Part shown: in pieces, positions 23,701-34,847 of the stretch | Layout: each line of letters starts with the position of its first letter | How positions within the stretch are numbered: position 1 is the first letter of the stretch | Assembly (NCBI GenBank): GCA_030685235.1 | Contig: MU839100.1 | Coordinates: forward strand, 124,001 to 188,000 | DNA from: Copromyces sp. CBS 386.78 | Lineage: Eukaryota; Ascomycota; Sordariomycetes; Sordariales; Sordariaceae | Length of the DNA stretch: 64,000 bases | Direction of reading: 5' to 3' | The notes under the pieces: model-generated | Told to the model about the DNA's origin: nothing | What the model saw: only the letters and a program-made list of their open reading frames with translations | Databases searched by the model: none | Made by a program: the position numbers and the translations under genes

Positions 23701-24688
23701 CTTTTCCTCAACTTGGCCCGTCACTGTTCAATTTTTTTCAGTCCGCCGAGAGCGCCACCACCCAGGTTTCGGTCCTTGTTCAACCCACCTCCATATGCAG
23801 CTGAGTGTGAATGGCTGTGGCAGTGCCCCGTCCTTTCTTCGTCTCTATCTATCTTGACAACTTGAGATGCTGACACGTGGGAATCGAGGGGTTCCTCCGA
23901 AGCACTGCATCGAGGATCGAGAAGCGAGAGAGCACTGCAGCATACGCCCTACACAGACAAGTCGTGATCTTTTGACTGAGGCAATCGTCAAGCTTAACAC
24001 CCAAGGCGGTTCATGCGATAGGCAGCGTGAAGCTGACCCTAGCCAAGGTGCTTAAACAGTCTGAACCTTCGATATGATAAGTTTGACGATTCTTTACCTG
24101 TCTGACGATTACCCTGTCATCGAAAGGTAGCGCAGTTGGTCCTTACGAGACACGGCTAAATATTGATTACTGACTGCACTACGCCGCTTGGTATGTATAC
24201 ACATACGCTGGCCCATTCCTTTTTTTCTCCGTCTTGGTTTTCATCGGAAAGGTATGGGCGCGATACGTTTCTTCATTCCTGTCTCCTGGATCTATTGCCA
24301 CACAATAGATGCATCTTGGCCCATCCAAGCGCGCCTTTCATAACTTGGGTTTGAGTTGTACGTTAATGACAACGACGACTGGGTTCAGTTGAGCACACCA
24401 GATACAAGCAAAATCGGAAGAGGAAGAGAAAATCTCACTATCGACAGATCATCATATGTAAATTCATTGCTGCCCTAATACAATGGGCGAAATTATGTAT
24501 TTGCTCAGGTAGGCAAGTGCCTATTTACTTGTACGTTATGGAAAATCCAATCCCGTCGAGTTACCCCTAGAATATACACCCGATTCACCCATCTATATAG
24601 GTATCCAACCATGAAACCCCCAAGTGTATCTCTAGAATAAGCGCCAAACCTCCTATCAAAAACCTCACCACAGAAGAAAAAATCATAA
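20711..24688. other. Long gene-free region upstream of the transporter gene
   Basis: Four kilobases without a convincing gene. The first ~400 bp would be the transporter promoter and leader. No frame longer than about 110 codons or with recognisable motifs was seen. A G9 run occurs at about 23189-23197. A pattern like a tRNA A box near 24128 has no matching B box. It may hold noncoding transcripts; nothing in the sequence shows this. Confidence 0.45.
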
Positions 24689-26383
24689 TCACCGACTCCT
24701 CCCCCATAACCTCCCCCGCCTCCCCAAAACATTTTGCTTCGCGCTACTCCCGTCCTCACGAGCATTGCTACAGCTCTTCCTGTACCTAAACCCAGACTCC
24801 TCTATCACGTCCAGCTGCTGAGCAGCAGCAGCAGCAGCAGCAGCGCCACCGGCATCAGACCTCGATCTTTTCAAGTGAATGGCTTTTGTGAACCGACTCG
24901 TCGGGTTTGTTGCTGTTGCTGTTGCTGTTGCCGTTGAAGTGCAAGTGGAAGTATAGTCACTAGCACACCTTTGATGATGGTTCCGGCTCTCATGGCTGTA
25001 GTGATTCCCATGACCACCCAATAAACTCCTCATCAACCGTCTCGCAAAGCTCTCGACTACACCTCCAGCACCAAAATGGTTGTGCTCGTCTGAGCTTGAG
25101 TCCGAGTCCGTGTCCTCGTCGTCTGAGTCGGTTTCGAAGACTGAGACGACGGGTGGAGCAGGGGCAGGAGCGAGAGTGGATGGAGGTGGTGGTGGCGGTG
25201 ATGGCTGCAGTGGTGGTAGTGGTGATGTTGGAGGGGCTGGAAAGACCGCTGGTGAAGGGGGTGATGATCGAGGAGGTCGTTGTGGTCGTTGGTGGAGCGG
25301 GAGGGGGGGTAGTGGACGCTCTTCTAGCCTTCTTTGTTGTTGTCGTTGTTGTTGCTGAGATGCCCTTGTTTGTTGTTGGTGGTTGTGGTCCCTGCTGCTA
25401 GGGGGCCTAGGAAACACCGGACCGCGGGAGTTGCGTCGCAGGTTGGTAAGGGATGGGCGACGGAGGTCGGTTGGGGTGAGGTATGGAGCCTGAAGACAAG
25501 GAGGCTCTGTGTTGTAGGCAGCAGAAGCCATCTGCTGTGATAGATTGCATGTGGAAGAGGGGACAGGGATGATAGATGGCCTTGCTCGGAAGACCAGGCT
25601 TGCTGTTGTTGTTGATGTTGTTGGCGACCTGGGGCTAGGTGAACAGACGGTGGTCACAGGCAGCTGCTCGCCCCCCAATTTCCTTTTCCTACCGAGGCTC
25701 GTCCTCCTGCACATCACTCCTACTGGGGCTCGTTGTTGTTGTGGGGTTTGCTCCAGTCGCAAGGTGTCTGAGGTCCATGGCCGCGCCAGAGATGATCTCC
25801 GAGGTGGTAGTGGCACCGAAGAAGAATGTTGAATATCAGATGGCGGCGTTGGCGGGAAGAGTGAGTAAGTCGACGTGGGAAGGGGCTTGCTGAATGTCCG
25901 AGGCACCGGGTGACTGTGACTGGTATATGGAGGAGTTAGAGGCCATTGGTTATTATCACCCTGGGCGAAGCCGCTATCCGGCCGTGATGATGCTAGAGTT
26001 GGCCTGCTGCTGCTCTTCTTCCTTTCTGGTGTGCTGTCGGCTGTGCTGATGATGCCAGCATGATGGCTGATGGGCCGTGCTGGAGTGTTTGCCGTCTGGA
26101 GATCCTTTTCCTCTGCTTGAGTGTTGTTCCAAAAACAGTTCCATAGTCCCCCAGACCTGGAAGTATGGTGGTACTGGTATTCGTCTTCGGTAGAGATGTC
26201 AGAGCCATGGTCTTCGATCATGCTCGGCACAGATGAGATATCGGACCCAACAGACTCGCGGCCCGGCGATGTTCCTGACAAGGGGTAGGAGTAGTTTGAT
26301 GTTTGGGACTGGGGAGGATAAGCGGTGATGACTTGAAGGGTTGGACGTGGGCCCCGGTCGGGAAGCTGGCTGTGGAAGTCCAT
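24689..26383 (-). CDS. Hypothetical proline/serine-rich disordered protein
   Basis: I do not recognise the family. It is a single open frame of 564 residues from an ATG at 26383. Visible features: a low-complexity Pro/Ser/Thr-rich body, basic phosphosite-like motifs (RRSSLARP, RRTSLGRKRK, LKRSRSD), a Gln/Arg tract, a Pro-rich run around residues 370-410, an acidic patch DSDDEDTDSDSSSDE near 425, a Thr-Ala dipeptide run, and a poly-Ala run near 525 encoded by a CAG/GCA triplet repeat. A short ordered stretch FARRLMRSLLGG follows the acidic patch. No transmembrane segment was seen. A frame this long, open and in biased codons argues for a real gene. It is probably a phosphorylated regulatory or scaffold protein, which is inference. 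Confidence 0.7.
   Translation of the reverse strand: MDFHSQLPDRGPRPTLQVITAYPPQSQTSNYSYPLSGTSPGRESVGSDISSVPSMIEDHGSDISTEDEYQYHHTSRSGGLWNCFWNNTQAEEKDLQTANTPARPISHHAGIISTADSTPERKKSSSRPTLASSRPDSGFAQGDNNQWPLTPPYTSHSHPVPRTFSKPLPTSTYSLFPPTPPSDIQHSSSVPLPPRRSSLARPWTSDTLRLEQTPQQQRAPVGVMCRRTSLGRKRKLGGEQLPVTTVCSPSPRSPTTSTTTASLVFRARPSIIPVPSSTCNLSQQMASAAYNTEPPCLQAPYLTPTDLRRPSLTNLRRNSRGPVFPRPPSSRDHNHQQQTRASQQQQRQQQRRLEERPLPPLPLHQRPQRPPRSSPPSPAVFPAPPTSPLPPLQPSPPPPPPSTLAPAPAPPVVSVFETDSDDEDTDSDSSSDEHNHFGAGGVVESFARRLMRSLLGGHGNHYSHESRNHHQRCASDYTSTCTSTATATATATNPTSRFTKAIHLKRSRSDAGGAAAAAAAAQQLDVIEESGFRYRKSCSNAREDGSSAKQNVLGRRGRLWGRSR
24822..24846 (-). repeat. Coding CAG/GCA triplet repeat (poly-Ala)
   Basis: About eight GCAGCA-type triplets encode the Ala run near the C-terminus of the proline-rich protein. 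Such tracts often vary in length between strains. Confidence 0.7.
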
Positions 26384-28823
26384 TGTTTGTGCGCTTGGAT
26401 GACTGGAGAAACGGGAAGAGAGTCGTCGGAGTGAGCAAACTTGAAGCAGGGCGACGGGAAGTTTATCAATGTGTTAAACAGGTGTGCGGCTCAACCGGAC
26501 ATGGGGGTGGCAAGTAATATGCCACAAAGAAGCAAACTGCTTTAAGCATCATCCGGGACGCAAGTTGACGATCCGATCAAGCTTCACACCTTCAGGTGTG
26601 GTACACTCTCGGGGCGTATATGTACTCGACGTCGTTGCATGGAACACTGACAGGGAAAACAGCGATCTTGCATCTGAGGGGTGAATAATAAACATAAACA
26701 AGAGCCTGACAAGGAATGAAAGGAGTGCATTCTTAGCCACCCAGCCGGGTTTTTACACTGCGCCATCGCGTTACTAAATCAAGCTGTTGGAACGCCAGAT
26801 TGGGAAAGTATAACAGTCCAGGCTGAACCTCAAAGTCATGGGAGTTTCAACTGGAACGCATCAGTAGCCCCGGGCAACTCCGTACCACCACCGACTCCCC
26901 CAGCTCTCCTGTCACCATTGTATGCGGATATGCACCCAACCATCCCCAGGATTCTTTTTTGCGGCCGCTTCAGGGCTCGTAAACCGTCGTTGGCCCAATA
27001 TAAAGTCGGAGTAGAGCATAAGTGGCACTTTGTTTGTGACGTGACAAACAAGGGAGGACGGGGCTGGAAGAAGAGTGGTGTAAGTGGTAGGGGGATTGAG
27101 ATTGCCGTACCCCAGTTACCAAGCTCGACCACGTTTGGAAGCCCTCTAAGCTGTAACGGGAAAGGGTCCAAACAGTCCATCATTTGTGTCCCTGAGCCAC
27201 ATAGAAATTGACAAGGTGCGATGATGCATCTAACCTCGCGATCTGGAGGCGGTGATAGCTGATAGGTGTTGTGGCGGGCAACAAATGCCACCGATGGCCG
27301 AGACAATGGAATGAGAAGCTGCGCGAAACAATGAGACAATAATCGCCCCTCTGCGCTATGCTTCAAACTCATCTCCCCAGCAACCTAACCTTCAATGTGA
27401 ACCCTCATGACATAGAAGGCGCACAAGTCCCAAATGTCATCCATACAAGGGAATCTGCCCCCTCGGCTTTGAGCCGGAGCTTTGGGTTGGTGTCTCAGAT
27501 GGGATGAGCAGTGCATGGAGCAAGGGCTAGTCGGCTGGATTCCGGAAGTTTGAATGACTGCTGCAAATCGGTGTCGAGGAGTCGACTCGTGCCGCGGTGC
27601 GTCATAAGATGCACGTCGCTTTTGGGATAGAAGCCCATGACCATGATGCCAAAGTGGAAGAACGAAAGGATTTCTGTTTGTTGATGGAAAGGGGAAGCAA
27701 ACTTGACGTCTGAAAGTTACACAAGTGTGAGTAACGAATAGCGGACAAAGCAGGATCTGCAGTTAGGGGCCTCTGCTGCATTGAGTACAAAGATCATCCC
27801 TTCCCTTCGCCTTCTCTTTTCTTTTTTTTCCTTTTGACGTCGCAACATGGCGCTGGCACCGGCCCTTTGCCCACCATGATCTTGCCGAAATCACCGAAAT
27901 GGCTGCACTAAGCACATGCTATTTTTCTGCCATTTGTTTCGTTTCCCCATATTTGCGCATCTTGACCGCCGGCCACGCGCTGCGTTGAGGGTGAGTTTGA
28001 TTCCGTTGGTGAAGGGTAGGTGGCTCTGCTAATGCAGTTGGACGGGACGTGATTAGTCACAAGGGAGCTTATAGAGACGGCAAACGAAGGCGGACCAACT
28101 TGTCGACATGTCAAAGTTTGTGCAGAATACTACGTTTGACGTTGTTGGCGATCAAAAAGTTACCAACTTGATAACAGAACATGGCTGACTGTAAAGAGAG
28201 ATGCCGGGCATAGCGTTCAACACTGGCGAGGTATGTCGTGCATGCCAAATAGCCCCGAGAAAGTGCAATACCTTTGTCGATCGTAACCTCACGGACGATA
28301 TAGTCTCGATGAAATCTGCGGAAGTCTCCGGAGCTGCGGAAAACGCCGTCGAGTGATTCAGGTCATATTGTCGACGTCCTCCCTTGGAACACTTGCGCTC
28401 TCTGAACCAGGCTCATCATACTCACCACTTGGACGCTTGACTTCGTACGAAACGACTTGCCACTCGAGAGATTTTGGCTCACGGTATAAACCCCGGCTCG
28501 GACCTTTAGCCGTCGTTGCTGGCCAAGATGATTGATTCCAAGTGGAGGCAGCTAATACAACGAGATTGATTATCGGTCGGGTGAGAGCCATCCTAGAAGG
28601 CCGCGAAAAGCATCTGACATCTGACTGTGGATTAGGACATCTCAAAAGTAAGTTCTTGACTCTGATCATACTCAACCGAGGTGGTCAGTGACCTGCGTTT
28701 GAACTTGTCGATTCCTCGAGATTCTAGGTTGACGCATATCCCTGATGTAAATGTTGTAATTGCTCCAAATGCCGTGAGATGCGCTGAACTCAAATCAAAA
28801 ACTCTCTCACACATCCTCTACCT
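26384..28823. other. Intergenic, no gene recognised
   Basis: 2.4 kb between the proline-rich gene and the 3' end of the HAD hydrolase gene. The 26,384-26,480 part is the upstream flank of the former. Only short, unconvincing frames occur. Confidence 0.45.
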
Positions 28824-30266
28824 CTACAACGCCGGACCAGTCCAGCCCTCTCTCTTCAACGCCCACCTCACCGCCTCCCGCGCATCGTCCACAATGACCT
28901 TCGGCTTGAACCTCCCTTGGATTGCCTTTTCACCCGAATGCTCCGGGCTCCACACACCCGTCCGCACCAACACTGATGACCACTCCGTCCCGGCCTCGCT
29001 CTGGTAATCGTTGGCCCCCGCGATATCGCTCTCGGGGTTATCACCCACCATATACACGCTCTTGAGCGTGCCAGGCTCGTGGTGGCCGCGACTCTTCAGC
29101 ACATCGTGCCTGTGCGTCGCCAGCACCCTCTCGGCAAACTGATACGTTTCGCTGTACGGCTTGCCAATCACCCGCCGCTGGAGCTCGTGACCGTTCGTCA
29201 GTCGCCTCCAGACACCCGCCACTGCGGCCTGGAACGCGCCCTGTCCGAAGCGAGGAAGATGGAAGCCGGTGCTCCAGAGCAGGTCCGCGTTGCTGAAGTA
29301 GAGCGTGGGCTGCCCATCCTGCTGCCAGCCGCACGAGGGCAGAGCGGCGTCACCGTTCTTGGGCGAGTAGGTGCCCACGTAGCCCTCCTGCGAGAGAAGC
29401 AGGTCGGTGATCAGCTGGATGTCGTAGGCCCAGTCGCGCGGGTCGTTGAAGACGAACATGGCGTCGATCTTGAGCGCGTCTTTCAGGTTCATGCCGGATC
29501 CGGGTGTGAAGACGGGCTTGGGCAGCGGGCGCGCGGTCGCGGTGTATACGGTGTCGAGGAGCGGATCAAAGGGGAAGACCTCCGGGTGGGCCTTGAGGAT
29601 GTCGGCCGGCGTGACAACGTTGCGGAAGCCGTAAGCCTCAGCGATCAGCCGGCATTTTTCCGCATTGGCGCCCGTTACGAGGATGGTCTTTTCGCGGAGG
29701 CTGTTGGGGCCTTCGACGAGCTGACGGAAAGGCGTGTGCGATTGGACAAAGTTGTCGGTCGTGAGCTCGATGCCAAGCTTCTGGCTAAGGTCTTTTACCC
29801 GTTCGGTCTCGTGCTTGCCGCCGCCGTTGGTGAGGAGGATGAAAGGGATGTTGTTTTCGTTCAGGAACTTGAGGGCTTCGGGAGCGCCGGGAATGGGCGT
29901 TGCGACGTGGAGGAGGACGCCATCGATACTGCGGTTTGGTGAGTGATTAGAGATGAATTAAACCACAGGAGGTGTGCTATTGTAGGTGACCTACTCGAAG
30001 GCAAAGGCAAATGGAGGTGCTTCACCCTGTGTGCTCTTGGTGCTGTATTTCCGAGATTCTTGATCATTCCTCCTGCTCAGGCTTCCTGTCTTGCCAGCCG
30101 AAGTCGAGAACTGGGCAGTTCGTGCATGCTTCTGCGTCGCGCGTGGTAGGCTGGAAGCGGCGCTACGGGTATGACGGGATACTTGGGAGGGCGATGGCGA
30201 CGACGATGTCAAAGCAGTAAGGTTTGGTCGGGCGAAAGCAGTTCCCAAAATGCGTGAGCCCCTCAT
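28824..30266 (-). CDS. HAD-superfamily hydrolase, HDHD5/CECR5 (yeast YKR070W) type, mitochondrial
   Basis: Phosphatase-like HAD protein of subfamily IIA; the substrate is not established for the family. Two exons, 30266-29995 and 29928-28824, give 458 residues. The donor GTAGGT and acceptor CCGCAG join exactly inside motif I, giving FAFDIDGVLLH with the nucleophile Asp at 91 and Asp93. Motif II is seen as LLTNGGG. Motif IV is VYMVGDNPESDIAGAND. The insert between them is the IIA-type cap (FNDPRDW). Residues 1-80 are rich in Ser and Arg with few acids (start MRGSRILGTAFARPN), a mitochondrial targeting sequence, matching the location of the yeast relative. The ATG at 30266 is the first in the exon. 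Confidence 0.92.
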
Positions 30267-32633
30267 TATGTCGGCAGTATTGAATTTGACGTGGTTGATC
30301 TCGAAGTTCGGGCAGCTATGTCTCAGTTGATCGTAGGATTCCGGGAACTACAAGTCTACAGGAAAGATCATAAAGTAAACAAATGTCGTCATAACATGGT
30401 TGGGATGGAAGTCGGTGGAGTGCTTCCCACGGATTCCATCCGACCCCGTCCGGTGTCCACGATCCCCGCCATTGCTGGAGTGCTTCCGGCAGAATTGACC
30501 GGCATCGGCGGCTCTCAAATGCAAGCCCACCGGCGGCAGACGGGTCCCTGATCCATCTTATCATTGAAGTGGGGCAAGGTGTTCGTGCAAAGTACCAACC
30601 AGTACGGCGGTCGAAATATGCAGTTGTGAATGCCGGAGTGCAACTGCATGCCAAGAAATGTGCCTGACAGCCCTGACCCCACCAAGAAAGAAGTGACAGG
30701 GGAAGCTCTTCCTCTTCCTTCCTCTTCCCGTCTGGGGCTGCTTCGAAGTTCATCGTGCACTCAATTTGCTGCAGGTGACAGAAGTGACGGACTGCGCTGA
30801 TCCGATCAACACTGGACGGGCATGATGCACACCACCGAGGTGAGAGTGAGAAAGTGAGCTGACCGATTCCGCTTCCGGTGCCCTGGACACCTCCAAAAGT
30901 TTTACAAGGCTTCCAATCAGCTGCCTCTACCAGATCGTGTGACTGACAAGTTTCCCAAGCCTTGTTATTTTCCACTGAGAAAATAAAGGTGTGGATGTTT
31001 TTGGGTATACGATTGGACGTCAAGCATTCAGACCCCTAGCTAACAAAGACCGACACACTGAGGTGCTCTCGAGAGGAGGGTCGATAGAGGGAAGTTGGAA
31101 TGCCCTCTCCATACCCATCACCATATCCTCATCCCTTGCTTCCCACCTAGGTATGTGATAGCTCGAGGTATGATATGCCCCATCTTGTACGGTCCTGGCG
31201 AGAGGTTTGCCTCTTCGTCAGCATAGAGACGCCAGAAAGACACCATTCGGCCAAGTCTAGGTCCACGACTTTGCCGCCCAGGTCTACTGCGTTCGTACCA
31301 CAACGTCACTTGACAAAAATGCCCCGGCAAGCTTGAAGGTGGCCAGAGCCCAGGGGGAGAGAGTTGATCCGCTTCTTTGCCCTGAACTATCTCAGTTCAT
31401 TAAAAGTTCATCCACACTATTCTCATCAACGTTTCAACCAAGTGGACTTATATGTGGATTATCTTCTCGATCTTACAAACGCCACCGCGGCTACCTGGTT
31501 TATATTTCTTCTTTTAACTGCCTTGCATTTTTCTTTACTTCCACTTCACTTCACTTCATCAGAGACGTGATCCAAAACTTTATGCCATTTAGGCGCTTTT
31601 GTCTTCCCCAGCTCCTCCCTTCATGGATGACATATCATCCCCATATGTCTGGCATCCTATTTCCTATTCCAGGCCTTGGTCTCTCTTATTACCCGTTTAC
31701 TGTTTTCTTTTACAATCTTCTAACAACAGTCAAATACCACGCCATCTACGACCGACCCCGTGCGAAGTCTTATACGACACAATCTGAGGAAAGCAACGCG
31801 GAAAGCCTAAAGAACCCGTTGATCGACGACAACCCGTGCAATTATAACACCTTTGTATAGCCCATCAACAGTGCTACCTACGCCTTCCCGGTCCAAAAAA
31901 AGAACTTCGATACATCGCACGAACGACCACAGAAGCTAAAGATGCACGCGAACCTGTCGTGAGTATGGCGGTATGACGTTCTACACTCCCCATTCATTTC
32001 TACTCCCCTCCCCATCCCCTATCCTCAAACGCTGTGACAAAGAACGTACAATTCTTCGCTACATCTTGGTATCTTGTTCACCCTCACATCCTACAAAGAG
32101 CCCCATGTGTTCCACGCTGAATAAACGTCATCATATGCATTACAAAAAGGCAGTAAACAATAGCAAAGTCCATGCTTCCCCCTTCTTCCCTTGCTCTCCT
32201 TCAGTTTTTCCCCAGTCATATACTCACACAAACTCCACCATCGAGACGTGTTTTGATGGCGAGTGCTCTTGCTCAACATCAGATATGCTATGCGCAATCC
32301 TTCGGAGATCCAATCATGGGCTGCTGTGCTCTCAAGCAATGCCTCTAATCGACTCAAAGGCAGCAAAGAGTCGAGGAATGGCCTGCCTGAATTTCTTCCG
32401 CCATGCCATCCATCGATTCCAAAAGCATCTACCGTCATCAAACCGAGCGATGGGTAAAAAGATATATACCGTTAATCTGACAATTTCCCGCCGAAGTCGG
32501 AAGCGAATATCGAAGCAGAAGTTGCGAGAGCCTAAGCAGGCTACAGTACCCAAACAGGAACAGGCGTTGAGTGAGAATATGCTGTTCCGAATATGTGTGT
32601 CGTGCGGTGTGGTAACCGCGCGACAGTTCATTG
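30267..32633. other. Intergenic, no convincing gene
   Basis: 2.4 kb between the HAD hydrolase start and the 3' end of the coiled-coil gene. Plus-strand frames at 31,333-31,860 and 31,973-32,647 begin at non-ATG or weak sites and are pyrimidine-rich, without motifs. Nothing else was seen. Confidence 0.45.
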
Positions 32634-34847
32634 TCACGCCTGGCTGACTCGGCTTGCCGAAGTGCGACTACGTTCGTCCTCTTCCAGCACGTCGCTTAGC
32701 CTTGTTGGGTGATGGTGTCGGGGCATCGTTTCCCATCCAGGCGCTGCGTAGCCTTGCCCGCCATATCCGGATGATTCAGGGTACGTGCCGCCGTATTGCG
32801 AACTCGACGGGGGATAACTGGTCGCAGGATTCGAGGTAGGGGTTTCAAAATCCTCTGTCGCCTGGTCAGATTGGTGAGCTTCTTCCGGGCGGGGTGCGAG
32901 GGTAAGGGATATTGTCTCTCGTCGACATCTTCGACAAAGTTGTCATCAATATCGCCAGTTCAACTCACCTTCGTCATAGCCTGCTTCTGAACCCGCCCCA
33001 TACTCTCCAGGTTGTTGCGTGGAGGTACCGGGTTGTTGCTGGTAATATCCGCCACTTGGTTGGCCAGCGGCAGTCGTGTTCGGTTGGGCAGCGGACCCTT
33101 GAGTATACGGAGGGTACTGGGGATTCTGCGCGGCGACATAGTCGGAAGTATCGGATTGGGTTCTCTGATGTACCCGCGTGCTCGCTTGGCGATTAGGAAC
33201 ACCCTGTGTCATCGGAACGACCTGGACGCCGCCCACTATTGTTGGATGGCCCTGCTGAAGAGAAAGTGTGCGGTCCCTTTCTTCCTGTTCTCGACGACCA
33301 AGTTCCTCCCATGCGCGACGAGCCTCGTCTTTCGAGATCAATAACTCTTTCCGCATCTCGGTAAGCAGCTTCTGGGTCTTCGCATTCTCGCGCTCTTGCT
33401 CCTGAGCTTGGCGGGCGACTTCAGCTCTACTTCGCCGTTCCTCTTCCAAGGCGTTCTCGAGCGTGGCGTTAGTCTCCTGCAGGTGCTCAATATCCGACCG
33501 CGTTTCGAAGAACCAGCGCTGGAACTTTCTCTCGGAGCTGGCGCGTAGCCTCTGCAGCTCAACGACTGCATGGAAGAGGTTGGCACCCGCTGCTGATAAG
33601 TCGCTGACCTGTCTGGATAGCTGAGAAGAAATTGGGTTTCGGTCAAACTCTTCGGTATTCTCCTGTAGTTTACGTATCCAAAAGCTGGTCATCCCCTCCC
33701 AGTGCGCTGACAGGGCTTCCCATCGCTCAAAGGCATGAGGGAACGAGTTCTTCATCCTGGTACCGGCATTCGGCGCTGACGGCTCGCCTGTACCGCCAGT
33801 CCCAGCGGCCGGTGTGAAGCCCTGGGGCGCCTGATTTGGTTGACCGGTGCGAGCTGGGCGCAAAGGTTGCGATGCGTCCGCTTGTGGGGGATTCCCGGGC
33901 TGTACCTGAGGACCGCCCTGGGCCTCTTGAGCCCGTTTTTGCCTACGTTGTGTGGCTGGATCGGTGGCTATGTTACCACCCGGTGCAGCGCCAGCAGCAG
34001 CACTTCTCCTTTCGGCATTCTGCCGACGCGTCTCCTCAAGCATACGCGCCTCCTCTTCGGCGCGAGCACGTTCCATCTGCTCTCTTTCGGCCTTTTGCCT
34101 TGCCTCCCGTTCAGCACGTTCACGCATGATCATCCTAGGGCCACGGATCACTTGCTGGGGGGAGCCAGTTTGAGAAGGTACGGTAGGTCGCGATGATGGC
34201 ACGGCATGACCATTGGAAGTAGCGGGGCCGACGCCGCCGCTCAGTAGATCCGCCATCGAAGCGTTTTCTTCGTCCAGATCTGGGGAGAAAGAATACGGTT
34301 GCCTTAGAGCTTCCTCGAGAGCCCAAAGGATAGCGCTTTTAGTATGTCGAGAAAGGCGGAGGGGATTAGAGTGGGATAAGGAGGAGGTCCGTTCGGGGAT
34401 AAATGACGGCCGGGGCGGGAATGTGTCTTCGTTGAGATCGTCACTGCTATCCTGCGAAAGGCGTTGCCGAATGCTCTCGTGTGGTTGAGGGGGTTGTCCA
34501 AGTCCAGGGGTACCAGCGGTCGAGAAGATGGGTTGGGGTGCGATGCCGACGCTGGCGGCCTCGAGGTGAATGCGGCGCGAAGAGCGGGATGGGCTCGGTG
34601 TCGGGCTCGGACTACGGGTGGCTTGAAAGCGCGGTGTTCGACGGAGAGTTCTCTGAGAAGACGGAGTGGGGGATGCGTCGACCGATGCAGGTGTCGCCGT
34701 GGCTGACTGGAGAGGAAGAGTGCGCTGCTGGCGCTGTGTAGGCGTTATCGGGTTGTAAAGATCGCGGGGGTTCTGGGATGGTGGAGGTTGGTGTGTTCCG
34801 GCGGCAATATCTCCCTCATCGCCAGCGGGCGCTGGTGTGGTTGACAA
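32634..34847 (-). CDS. Coiled-coil, Pro/Gln-rich protein of unknown function (5' exon unresolved)
   Basis: I do not recognise the family. The main frame is open from 34857 to 32957. A strong donor GTGAGT at 32968 and an acceptor GCGACAG at 32855 remove 114 bp and add 73 codons (low-complexity Tyr/Gly/Ser/Pro, ending SRVSQA) to the stop at 32634; without splicing the protein ends at NWRY. Visible features: a Ser/Pro/Arg-rich N-terminus, a charged helix of REARQKAEREQ type near 34,000-34,130, an ordered segment FERWEALSAHWEGMTSFW, a long coiled coil at about 33,500-33,270 and a Tyr/Gln/Pro-rich tail. There is no ATG between the upstream stop (34857) and residue ~198, so 34847 is only the open-frame limit. 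The true start probably lies in an upstream exon; a clear donor GTGAGT sits near 35127. Confidence 0.75.

Noticed and set aside
24120..24160. tRNA-like A-box pattern (GGTAGCGCAGTTGGT)
   Set aside because: No anticodon arm, B box or acceptor pairing follows.
29079..29942. 287-codon plus-strand frame
   Set aside because: Antisense shadow of the HAD hydrolase.
31333..31860. 175-codon plus-strand frame
   Set aside because: Starts at TTG, pyrimidine-rich, no motif.
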